NCBI GenBank assembly: GCA_012516295.1
Contig: JAAYWU010000383.1
Span: 1 to 18,064, forward strand
Length of the DNA stretch: 18,064 nt
Direction: 5' to 3'
From: Clostridiales bacterium
GTDB taxonomy: Bacteria; Bacillota; Clostridia; Oscillospirales; Acutalibacteraceae
Position numbers and translations under genes: made by a program. Position 1 is the stretch's first letter. Each line of letters opens with the position of its first letter. The notes under the pieces were generated by a model that searched no databases, was not told the DNA's origin, and saw only the letters and a program-made list of their open reading frames with translations. This document shows positions 10,301-16,334 of this stretch, piece after piece.

Positions 10301-11676
10301 TGCGCCGCCCCCAGTTCCTTTATAATCCGGTTCGCCTGGGCTTCCACATTCTGCGGGGCGGGGCCGCCGGTGACCTTTCGTCCGTTCACGCAGTTTTCCA
10401 GCGAAATCGCTTCGAAAATACCGCTGTCGAAATGCGCGTCAAACTCTTTGTACTTTTCAATCGGAAGGGTTTCCAGCGTAAGCCCGTTGTCGATGCAGTA
10501 CGCTACGATTTCACCCGTAATTTTATAGGCGTCGCGGAAGGGGATTCCCTTTCCGACCAGATAATCGGCGCAGTCCGTCGCATTGATAAAGCCCTTCGCG
10601 GCGGCTTTGCGCATATTCTGCGGCAGTACCTTCATGGTATCAACCATGGGGATGAACGCCGTCAGGCACATCCGCAGGGTATCGACCGCGTCAAATATGG
10701 CTTCCTTATCCTCCTGCATATCCTTGTTATAGGCAAGCGGAAGGCCCTTCATCATCGTTAACAGCGTTGTTAAATCCCCGATGGCGCGCCCGCTCTTGCC
10801 GCGCACCAGTTCGGCGATATCCGGGTTCTTTTTCTGCGGCATAATGCTGGAGCCGGTGGAAAACGCGTCGTCCAGCTCAATAAACTTAAACTCCCACGAA
10901 CACCAGAGGATGATTTCCTCCGAAAAGCGGGAAAGATGCACCATGGCAATCGCGATATCCGCCGCAAGCTCCATGCAGAAGTCGCGGTCGGAAACGCCGT
11001 CAAGGCTGTTGTTTGTCACCCCGCCGAACCCCAGGAGCGAAGCCGTCATTTCACGGTTCAGCGGATACGTCGTGCCCGCGAGCGCGCCCGAACCGAGCGG
11101 GCAAACGTCCATGCGCTTTTCGGTATCCTCCAGCCGGGACAGATCGCGCAGGAACATTTCGGCGTAGGCCAACAGATGATGCCCGAAGGTGATCGGCTGC
11201 GCGTGCTGCATATGCGTGTATCCCGGCATGACCGCGTCCTTATTCTCAAGCGCCTTGTTGCACAGGACGAGAATCAGCTCTTTGAGCTGCGCGTGCAGCG
11301 ACCTGCATTGCTTTTTCAGATACAGCTTAATATCCACCGCAACCTGGTCGTTCCGGCTGCGCGCAGTATGCAGGCGTTTGCCCGCCGGCCCGAGCCGCCT
11401 GGTCAATTCGCCCTCCACAAAGGTGTGGATATCCTCGCTTTCCGGGTCAATCGCCAGCGTTCCGGCTTCGATTTCGCCGAGGATGGCTTTTAATTCGGCG
11501 CAGATTTTCTCGCTTTCTTCCGCGTCAATCACGCCGCACGCACCCAGCATGGACGCATGAGCGATACTGCCCTCGATATCTTCCCTGACCATGCGGCTGT
11601 CGAAGGAAATAGAAGAATTGAAATCATTGGTTTTTTGATCAAGCTCTTTATGGAACCTTCCCGCCCACAGTTTCAA
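10297..11676 (-). CDS. argH: Argininosuccinate lyase
   Basis: Last step of arginine synthesis: argininosuccinate is split into arginine and fumarate. It belongs to the fumarase/aspartase superfamily and is homotetrameric in the cytosol. Signatures include HTARSRNDQ (103-111), THMQHAQP (154-161) and the superfamily signature GSSIMPQKKNPD (275-286), which carries the mobile-loop catalytic Ser. It is 459 residues, a normal length. The start is TTG at 11676, with a strong AGGAGG 8 bases upstream and the standard opening KLWAGRF. It follows argG after a 58-base gap that holds a GC-rich stem-loop, and overlaps argC by 4 bases. If argG is dead, ArgH has no substrate source within this operon. Confidence 0.95.
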   Translation of the reverse strand: MKLWAGRFHKELDQKTNDFNSSISFDSRMVREDIEGSIAHASMLGACGVIDAEESEKICAELKAILGEIEAGTLAIDPESEDIHTFVEGELTRRLGPAGKRLHTARSRNDQVAVDIKLYLKKQCRSLHAQLKELILVLCNKALENKDAVMPGYTHMQHAQPITFGHHLLAYAEMFLRDLSRLEDTEKRMDVCPLGSGALAGTTYPLNREMTASLLGFGGVTNNSLDGVSDRDFCMELAADIAIAMVHLSRFSEEIILWCSWEFKFIELDDAFSTGSSIMPQKKNPDIAELVRGKSGRAIGDLTTLLTMMKGLPLAYNKDMQEDKEAIFDAVDTLRMCLTAFIPMVDTMKVLPQNMRKAAAKGFINATDCADYLVGKGIPFRDAYKITGEIVAYCIDNGLTLETLPIEKYKEFDAHFDSGIFEAISLENCVNGRKVTGGPAPQNVEAQANRIIKELGAAQ

Positions 11677-11703
11677 GGTAATTCCCTCCTATGATTGCAA
11701 TAC

Positions 11704-11725
11704 GGGGCGGACAGCCGCCCGCCCC
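11704..11725 (-). other. GC-rich stem-loop between argG and argH
   Basis: Arms GGGGCGG (11704-11710) and CCGCCCC (11719-11725) form a perfect 7-base stem with an 8-base loop, in the argG-argH gap. No T-run follows on the minus strand, so it is not a classical terminator. An intercistronic RNA stability or processing element is possible. Confidence 0.4.
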
Positions 11726-11734
11726 AAATCTATT

Positions 11735-12960
11735 TTATTTCTTTTGCTTTTGCTTTTTCATCGCCTGCACCTGAATCGGAAGCCCGAACAGGTTGATGAA
11801 CCCGGCGGAGTCCGCCTGATTGTAAACCTCGTCCTCGCTGAACGTGGCAATATCCTCGTCATACAGCGAATACGGGGAAGATACGCCCGCGTCAATAATA
11901 TTGCCCTTATACAGCTTGAGCTTCACTTCGCCGGTCACGGTCTGCTGGGTGCTGTCCACGAAAGCGGAGAGCGCCTCGCGCAGAGGGGTGAACCACTGGC
12001 CGAAATAAACCAGCTCCGCGAACTTCAGGCCCACGCCCTGTTTATAATGGTAGGTGTCCCTGTCAAGGCAGAGCTCCTCCAGCTTGTTGTGCGCGTGATA
12101 AAGGATTGCGCCGCCGGGTGTTTCGTAAACGCCGCGGGATTTCATGCCCACAAGCCGGTTCTCCACAATATCGGCGATGCCGATTCCGTTTTCCCCGCCC
12201 AGCTTATTGAGCTGCGCAATCATATCGACCCCGCAGAGCCTGCTGCCGTTGAGCGCGACCGGAATCCCCTTTTCAAAGGTAAGGGTAATATAGGTTGGCT
12301 TGTCGGGCGCCTGCTCCGGCGAAACGCCAAGCTCTAAAAGCCCGGTTTGTTGTACTGGGGCTCATTGCCGGGGTCTTCCAGGTCCAGTCCTTCGTGGGAA
12401 AGGTGCCAAAGGTTCTTATCCTTCGAGTAATTCGTTTCCCTTGTAATATTCAGCGGTATATTATGCGCTTCCGCGTAGTCGATTTCCTCGTCGCGGGATT
12501 TAATGCTCCATTCCCGCCACGGGGCAATAATCTTCATTGTCGGGGCAAACGCCTTGATGGCCAGCTCGAAACGCACCTGGTCGTTGCCTTTTCCGGTGCA
12601 GCCGTGGCAGATCGCGTCCGCGCCCTCGGCCTCGGCAATTTCCACCAGACGTTTTCCGATCAGCGGCCGGGCAAACGAGGTGCCGAGCAGGTATTTATTT
12701 TCATAGACCGCACCCGCCTTTAAAGTCGGCCAGATATAATCTTCCACAAACGCCTTTTTCAGGTCGGCAATATAAAGCTTGGACGCGCCGGTCTTTTTCG
12801 CTTTTTCTTCCAATCCGGCCAGCTCCGCGCCCTGCCCGACGTCCGCGGCAACCGCGATTACCTCGCAGTTGTTATAATTCTCTTTCAGCCATGGTATAAT
12901 AATGGAGGTATCCAAACCGCCCGAATAGGCGAGAACCACTTTTTTGATGTTCGTTTCCAT
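11735..12960 (-). pseudogene. argG: Argininosuccinate synthase gene with a one-base frameshift
   Basis: ArgG joins citrulline and aspartate with ATP to make argininosuccinate. ATG at 12960 (a GGGGGA site about 8 bases upstream) opens with the PP-loop AYSGGLDTS (residues 11-19), then [11 protein letters not shown] and [15 protein letters not shown]. It ends after 208 residues at TAG (12336-12334), just past [10 protein letters not shown]. The family sequence resumes in the -1 frame as [20 protein letters not shown] and runs to TAA at 11735, through [20 protein letters not shown] and [12 protein letters not shown]. One added T in the four-T run (plus-strand AAAA, 12336-12339) restores a single frame of about 408 residues, the normal length. 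The rest is well conserved, so this is a recent mutation or a homopolymer read error. It is first in the operon. Confidence 0.88.
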
Positions 12961-12993
12961 CTTTACGTCCCCCTGTTTATGATGTTGTGTTTT

Positions 12994-13021
12994 ATTATAC
13001 ACTATTTATACGGAATATCAA
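12994..13021 (-). promoter_or_regulatory. Sigma-A-like promoter of the arginine operon
   Basis: On the minus strand: TTGATA (13021-13016, 5 of 6 to consensus), 16-base spacer, perfect TATAAT (12999-12994). The argG ATG is at 12960, giving a leader of only about 25-30 bases, too short for a T-box or an attenuator. An ARG-box-like site lies 8 bases upstream of the -35. Confidence 0.65.
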
Positions 13022-13029
13022 GCTTTTTC

Positions 13030-13043
13030 TGCATAAATATTCA
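13030..13043. promoter_or_regulatory. ARG-box-like operator (ArgR/AhrC)
   Basis: Minus-strand TGAATATTTATGCA matches 13 of 14 positions of the ArgR core consensus TGAATWWWWATTCA. It is centred about 18 bases upstream of the argG -35, in the argG/flavin-reductase divergent gap. I find no clear second box at the usual one-turn-of-two spacing. Repression of argG by ArgR with arginine is inferred; no argR gene is in the window. Confidence 0.6.
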
Positions 13044-13087
13044 CTTTATCGCAATTATATAAAATTGGCGCAATATTATTTTGCGCG

Positions 13088-13116
13088 TTGTATAATATGG
13101 CCAAATGTGCTAATAT
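13088..13116 (+). promoter_or_regulatory. Possible promoter of the flavin-reductase unit
   Basis: Two overlapping options. The first is TTGTAT (13088-13093), 17 bases, TAATAT (13111-13116) with an extended TGC before it. The second is a perfect TATAAT at 13091-13096 with only a poor -35. Either fits the start at 13152; the sequence does not decide. Confidence 0.35.
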
Positions 13117-13151
13117 GCAGTATAGAAAATAAGAATTAGGAGGCAGATAGT

Positions 13152-13655
13152 ATGTTTCAGGAAACCGAACTTACCGGCGTAAGCTTCAATCCGTTTACAA
13201 AGATCGGGGACGAATGGATGCTGATTACCGCCGGAAACAAGGAAAAGTGCAACACGATGACGGCAAGCTGGGGTGGGCTGGGCGTGCTTTGGAATAAGAA
13301 TGTATCTTTTATCTTTCTGCGCCCGCAGCGCTACACGCTGGAATTCCTTGAAAAAGAGGAATATTATTCCCTTTGCTTCTTTGATGAAAGCCAGCGCAAA
13401 ATCCTGAATTACTGCGGCAGCCATTCCGGACGAGACGTGGACAAAGCGAAGGAAACCGGGCTGACGACCGTTTATGACGGGAACGTCCCGTATTTTGAGG
13501 AAGCCCGCTGCGTTCTCATCTGCCGTAAGCTTTACGGGCAGAAGATGGAGCCTTCCTGCTTTACTGACCCTTCCGTCGAACAGAAAAACTATCCGAACAA
13601 GGATTACCATAAGATGTTTGTCGGTGAAATCGTGAAGGTTCTGAAAAAAGTCTGA
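13152..13655 (+). CDS. Flavin reductase family protein (FMN-binding split-barrel)
   Basis: A 167-residue protein resembling flavoredoxin-like members of the flavin reductase family. The opening NPFTKIGDEWMLITAG is followed by the family's MTASWGGLGVLWNKNVSFIFLRP, then QRYTLEFLEKEEYYSLCFFD, and SGRDVDKAKETGLT downstream. Members bind FMN and move electrons from NAD(P)H or other donors, and many clostridial copies have no known substrate. ATG at 13152 has GGAGG 8 bases upstream. It is divergent from argG across 191 bases that hold the ARG-box-like site. A small unknown gene follows 20 bases downstream and is probably cotranscribed. There is no iron-sulfur motif or membrane segment. The family is clear; the substrate is not. 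Confidence 0.85.
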   Translation: MFQETELTGVSFNPFTKIGDEWMLITAGNKEKCNTMTASWGGLGVLWNKNVSFIFLRPQRYTLEFLEKEEYYSLCFFDESQRKILNYCGSHSGRDVDKAKETGLTTVYDGNVPYFEEARCVLICRKLYGQKMEPSCFTDPSVEQKNYPNKDYHKMFVGEIVKVLKKV

Positions 13656-13675
13656 CAGAAAAGGAGAAAACAAAA

Positions 13676-13933
13676 ATGGAACCGTGGAGCCGGTCGGAAG
13701 TTTATGTCGGGTATTCCGACAGTACCTTTCAGGATATCTGTTCGCTTTTTGAGGTTAACAAAATTGATTATGACTACCATGTGGAAAACCAGTTTTCCGC
13801 AATGGGCGGAATGCAGGGCCGCATGGCTGCGACGAGGGAAAACCCGGATTTTGAAAATTTATACACTGTCTATGTTGCAAAACCGGATTTAAAACAAGCG
13901 AAACGGATTCTGGAACAAGCCAATATTCAATAA
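13676..13933 (+). CDS. Hypothetical protein, 85 residues
   Basis: I do not recognise this protein. ATG at 13676 follows AAGGAG 10 bases upstream. The sequence is mixed and soluble, with no signal, membrane segment or metal motif. Its two halves show a beta-alpha layout: an EVYVGYSDSTFQDICSLFEV stretch, a Met/Gly-rich middle (SAMGGMQGRMAA), then a YTVYVAKPDLKQAKRILEQA strand-helix end. This resembles the ferredoxin-like layout of small putative signal-transducing proteins such as DUF2007, but that is a guess. It lies 20 bases after the flavin reductase gene and is probably in the same transcript. GC-rich hairpins follow its stop. Confidence 0.7.
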   Translation: MEPWSRSEVYVGYSDSTFQDICSLFEVNKIDYDYHVENQFSAMGGMQGRMAATRENPDFENLYTVYVAKPDLKQAKRILEQANIQ

Positions 13934-13939
13934 GGGCTC

Positions 13940-13968
13940 CCGGCGGCGGAGCTTGACTAAGCCGCCGG
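13940..13968 (+). terminator. GC-rich hairpin after the flavin-reductase unit
   Basis: CCGGCGGC (13940-13947) and GCCGCCGG (13961-13968) are perfect 8-base arms around a 13-base loop, 7 bases after the 13933 stop. The run after it is AAACCCG rather than T-rich, so it is only a terminator-like hairpin on the plus strand. Confidence 0.35.
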
Positions 13969-14022
13969 AAACCCGTCCGCTTCCGCCGGAGGGCGCGTTT
14001 CTAAACTCCGCTTAATACATAA

Positions 14023-14054
14023 AGGAAGGCTGCTTTGTCTGAAGCAGCCTTCCT
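14023..14054. terminator. 13-base perfect stem-loop between convergent genes
   Basis: AGGAAGGCTGCTT (14023-14035), loop TGTCTG, AAGCAGCCTTCCT (14042-14054). It lies between the plus-strand hypothetical (ends 13933) and the minus-strand membrane gene (ends 14099). On the minus strand it is followed by TTTATG, on the plus strand by no T-run. It probably ends the minus-strand transcript and may serve both. Confidence 0.55.
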
Positions 14055-14098
14055 CAGCCTGTCGAGAAATCGGCGGCTGTTTTGTAATAAGCAAGCAA

Positions 14099-14320
14099 TT
14101 ATTCTTCCGGCCTTTTTGGGCGGTATTTCCGGTCCCCAATCGTGCGAAGCAACACGGCTATGACGAACACAGCAAAAAACACACTCTTAAGCCACAGCAA
14201 TCCTGAAGTCAGAAGTATGACCAGGAAAATGAGCAGGAAGAAAAAAAGCTGATCAATAAACCGGTAAATTTGATAAAAAGGGCTGTTTCCCGGTTGTATG
14301 GGAAGATAGTCGCGTTCCAT
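14099..14320 (-). CDS. Small hypothetical membrane protein (two predicted helices)
   Basis: An unrecognised 73-residue protein. A polar N-terminus (MERDYLPIQPGNSPFYQIYRF) leads to two closely spaced hydrophobic stretches, FFFLLIFLVILLTSGLLWL and SVFFAVFVIAVLLRTI, and a basic tail RKYRPKRPEE. The tail predicts, by the positive-inside rule, that both ends are cytosolic. ATG at 14320 has a moderate AGGGTGG site upstream. The frame is open up to another ATG at 14425, which would add 35 residues and has a weaker AGGA site. The shorter form is preferred because the extra segment looks unlike a protein N-terminus. It is transcribed away from the fur terminator and stands alone. Function unknown. Confidence 0.55.
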   Translation of the reverse strand: MERDYLPIQPGNSPFYQIYRFIDQLFFFLLIFLVILLTSGLLWLKSVFFAVFVIAVLLRTIGDRKYRPKRPEE

Positions 14321-14550
14321 GGTGCCCACCCTATAAATTTCACTATTTACAAACCATAGCCAAAGAAAAACAATTCTGGTTCGCCAGTAGGTACTGGGAA
14401 TTGAGAAGGCAGCTACATGTATCATATAAATGTTCCTATGCTTAAACGCCTATCGGAATCACCCCCTTCCCATGAAATGGAATCATTTTTTGATTGTATA
14501 ATATCAGACAACAAACTAAGAAATTTGCAACACATTATTTTCTAAAATTT
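14321..14550. other. Mostly non-coding gap upstream of the small membrane gene
   Basis: Apart from the possible N-terminal extension of the membrane gene (to 14425), I see no gene. The stretch from 14480 is AT-rich, with TATAAT-like sequences on both strands near 14497-14505, but no paired -35 that I would trust. Confidence 0.4.
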
Positions 14551-14559
14551 TGGAAAATA

Positions 14560-14593
14560 AAAAAGAACCGTAGAAAAATCCATGGTTCTTTTT
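14560..14593 (-). terminator. Rho-independent terminator of the Fur-family gene
   Basis: Arms AAAAAGAACC (14560-14569) and GGTTCTTTTT (14584-14593) form a 10-base stem with a 14-base loop. On the minus strand the stem ends in GGTTCTTTTTTATTTTCC, a good U-tract, 17 bases after the fur-type stop at 14610. The plus strand also has a T-run, so it may work in both directions. Confidence 0.8.
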
Positions 14594-14609
14594 GTATTTT
14601 TATTATCTT

Positions 14610-15014
14610 CTATTTTTCTTTCATTTTCTTCTTTTCCGCACACTTCGGGCATTTGCCGTAAATCGCCAGCGTGTGGCCCTCAATTTCATAGCCGGTGTCG
14701 CGCGCAAGGCCCTGTTCAATGCCTGTAAGCGGGCATTCCTCAATCTTGATTTTCGCGCTGCATCCGGTACAGATCAGATAATGCCCGTGGTGCTCCCGCG
14801 CAATGGAATACCGAACCACGCCGTCGCTCCAGACTTCCTTTTCAATCAGCGCGTCCGCCGCAAAGCGTTCCAGATTCCGGTAAACGGTGGAAAGAGCCAG
14901 ACTCGGGTATTCGTCTTTCAGCCCCGCAAAAATATCTTCCGCGCTTACGGGGTCGCTGCTGTCTTTTAAAACCCGCATTACCGCGCAGCGCTGCTTCGTA
15001 TTCTTTAATGCCAA
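14610..15014 (-). CDS. Fur-family transcriptional regulator (Fur/PerR/Zur type)
   Basis: A 134-residue metal-dependent repressor. The winged-helix domain opens with ALKNTKQRCAVMRVLKDSS, and the recognition region is LALSTVYRNLERFAADALI. The dimerisation domain carries the His-rich metal site EHHGHYLI (His75, His76, His78), His114 in GHTLAIYG, and four Cys for structural zinc: CTGC (83, 86) and CPKC (122, 125). The His of the usual 'HPxAxxIY' stretch is absent (PVSAEDIF), which argues against classical PerR, whose His37 lies there. The subtype stays open. TTG at 15014 is chosen: AAAGGAGG lies 7 bases upstream and it gives the standard ALKNTKQR opening. An ATG at 15053 would add 13 residues encoding that ribosome-binding site. 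The gene is divergent from the cysteine desulfurase operon. Confidence 0.9.
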   Translation of the reverse strand: MALKNTKQRCAVMRVLKDSSDPVSAEDIFAGLKDEYPSLALSTVYRNLERFAADALIEKEVWSDGVVRYSIAREHHGHYLICTGCSAKIKIEECPLTGIEQGLARDTGYEIEGHTLAIYGKCPKCAEKKKMKEK

Positions 15015-15070
15015 TCCGCCGCCTCCTTTGACGAAATACTCTTGCGCATGCATAGTTTTCCTGCCATTTT

Positions 15071-15098
15071 ATTATAATACATTCAGATGAAAATGCAA
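15071..15098 (-). promoter_or_regulatory. Possible promoter of the Fur-family gene, with overlapping palindrome
   Basis: Minus strand: TTGCAT (15098-15093), 16 bases, TATAAT (15076-15071). A perfect 10-base palindrome TATTATAATA (15070-15079) overlaps the -10 and resembles half of a Per-box-like site. Autoregulation is possible but not shown. Confidence 0.35.
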
Positions 15099-15118
15099 TG
15101 CGCTTTCCTCCGTTTTCG

Positions 15119-15147
15119 TTGCTCAAAGGCATTGCTTGGTGTATAAT
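15119..15147 (+). promoter_or_regulatory. Possible promoter of the cysteine desulfurase-thiI operon
   Basis: TTGCTC (15119-15124), 17 bases, perfect TATAAT (15142-15147), 36 bases before the TTG start at 15184. The -35 is weak (3 of 6). Confidence 0.45.
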
Positions 15148-15183
15148 ATGGTAATATCAAAATGATTTGGAGGGATATCCCAA

Positions 15184-16323
15184 TTGGGTGAAATATATTT
15201 GGATAATTCGGCCACTACACAGGTCTGCCGCGAGGCGGCCGCTAAGGCAATGGAGGTCATGACGGAAAACTACGGCAACCCGTCCAGCCTGCATACAAAG
15301 GGCTTTCAGGCGGAACGGGAGCTGACCGCGGCAAGGGAAGCCGTAGCCGGAGTGCTTGGCGTTCTGCCGGAAGAAATCTATTTTACGTCCGGCGGGACGG
15401 AAAGCAACAATTTGGCTCTTTTCGGGGCGGCCCACGCGCTAAGGCGGCGCGGCAGCCACATTGTTACGACCGCAATTGAGCATTCCTCCATCATGAACAC
15501 GATGAAACAGCTGGAAAAGGAGGGCTATTCCGTCACATATCTGGAGCCGGATAAGGAAGGGCGAGTCCGCCCGGAACAGGTTTTCAAGGCCGTAACGCCG
15601 AGCACCATTCTGGTCAGCATGATGTATGTGAACAACGAAGTCGGAACGGTCCTTCCTCTGGAAGCCGTTCCCCAGGCCATTGCGGCGGCGAAAGCGCCCG
15701 CGCTTTTCCACGCGGATGCGGTACAAGCCTTCGGGAAAATCCCGGTAAATCCGAAAAAACTGAAAATTGACCTTTTGAGCATCAGCGCGCACAAAATTCA
15801 CGGCCCGAAGGGCGTGGGCGCGCTCTTTCTCCGAAAGGGCGTCCGCATTGTGCCCCGGGCTTTCGGCGGCGGGCAGGAAAAGGACATCCGCCCCGGTACG
15901 GAGGCTATGCCGCTGATCGCGGGCTTTGGCGCGGCGGTAAAAGCGTTGCCGAATACCGCGGAGCAATACGAGGCCATGGAGAAGCTCAGCGCGTACTGCC
16001 GCAAACGCCTGAGCGAAATCGACGGCATTACGCTGAATTCGCCGGAGGACGCATGCCCTTATATTGTTAATTTTTCCGCCGGAAATGTCCGCGCGGAAAC
16101 CATGCTGCATTTCCTCTCGAACAAGGAAATTTATGTATCCTCCGGTTCCGCCTGTTCCAAGGGAAAGGAAAGCCGGATTTTAACCGCGATGGGGCTGCCG
16201 AAAAGCCGAATTGCTTCCGCGCTGCGTATCAGCTTTTCCCGCTATAATACCGAACAAGATATTGACGGGCTGGTCGACGCGGTAAAAGAAGGTCTGGCCA
16301 CCCTGACCACAAAACCGATTTAG
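15184..16323 (+). CDS. Cysteine desulfurase (NifS/IscS-like, ThiI partner)
   Basis: A 379-residue PLP enzyme that removes sulfur from cysteine as a persulfide. It opens with YLDNSATTQV, has SGGTESNN (about 69-76), His100 in IEHSS, HADAVQAFGK, the PLP Lys204 in SAHKIHGPKG, and the persulfide Cys324 in SSGSACSKGKES. The start is TTG at 15184, with GGAGG 10 bases upstream. The region between them holds two overlapping 10-base palindromes. thiI starts 11 bases after its stop, the same pairing as nifZ-thiI in B. subtilis. By that analogy this enzyme most likely feeds sulfur to ThiI for 4-thiouridine in tRNA. There is no iscU, sufU or nifU next to it, so general Fe-S assembly is less likely. Confidence 0.92.
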   Translation: MGEIYLDNSATTQVCREAAAKAMEVMTENYGNPSSLHTKGFQAERELTAAREAVAGVLGVLPEEIYFTSGGTESNNLALFGAAHALRRRGSHIVTTAIEHSSIMNTMKQLEKEGYSVTYLEPDKEGRVRPEQVFKAVTPSTILVSMMYVNNEVGTVLPLEAVPQAIAAAKAPALFHADAVQAFGKIPVNPKKLKIDLLSISAHKIHGPKGVGALFLRKGVRIVPRAFGGGQEKDIRPGTEAMPLIAGFGAAVKALPNTAEQYEAMEKLSAYCRKRLSEIDGITLNSPEDACPYIVNFSAGNVRAETMLHFLSNKEIYVSSGSACSKGKESRILTAMGLPKSRIASALRISFSRYNTEQDIDGLVDAVKEGLATLTTKPI

Positions 16324-16334
16324 GAGACGTTTGA

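Noticed and set aside
14426..14475. Leader peptide (GTG ATT CCG ATA GGC GTT TAA) before the small membrane gene
   Set aside because: Six codons with the G-rich site almost touching the GTG. It depends on the less likely start at 14425, so there is no support for a regulatory peptide.
15439..16110. Minus-strand open frame (223 codons) opposite the cysteine desulfurase
   Set aside because: Antisense to a gene with Lys204 and Cys324 motifs in place; no independent evidence.
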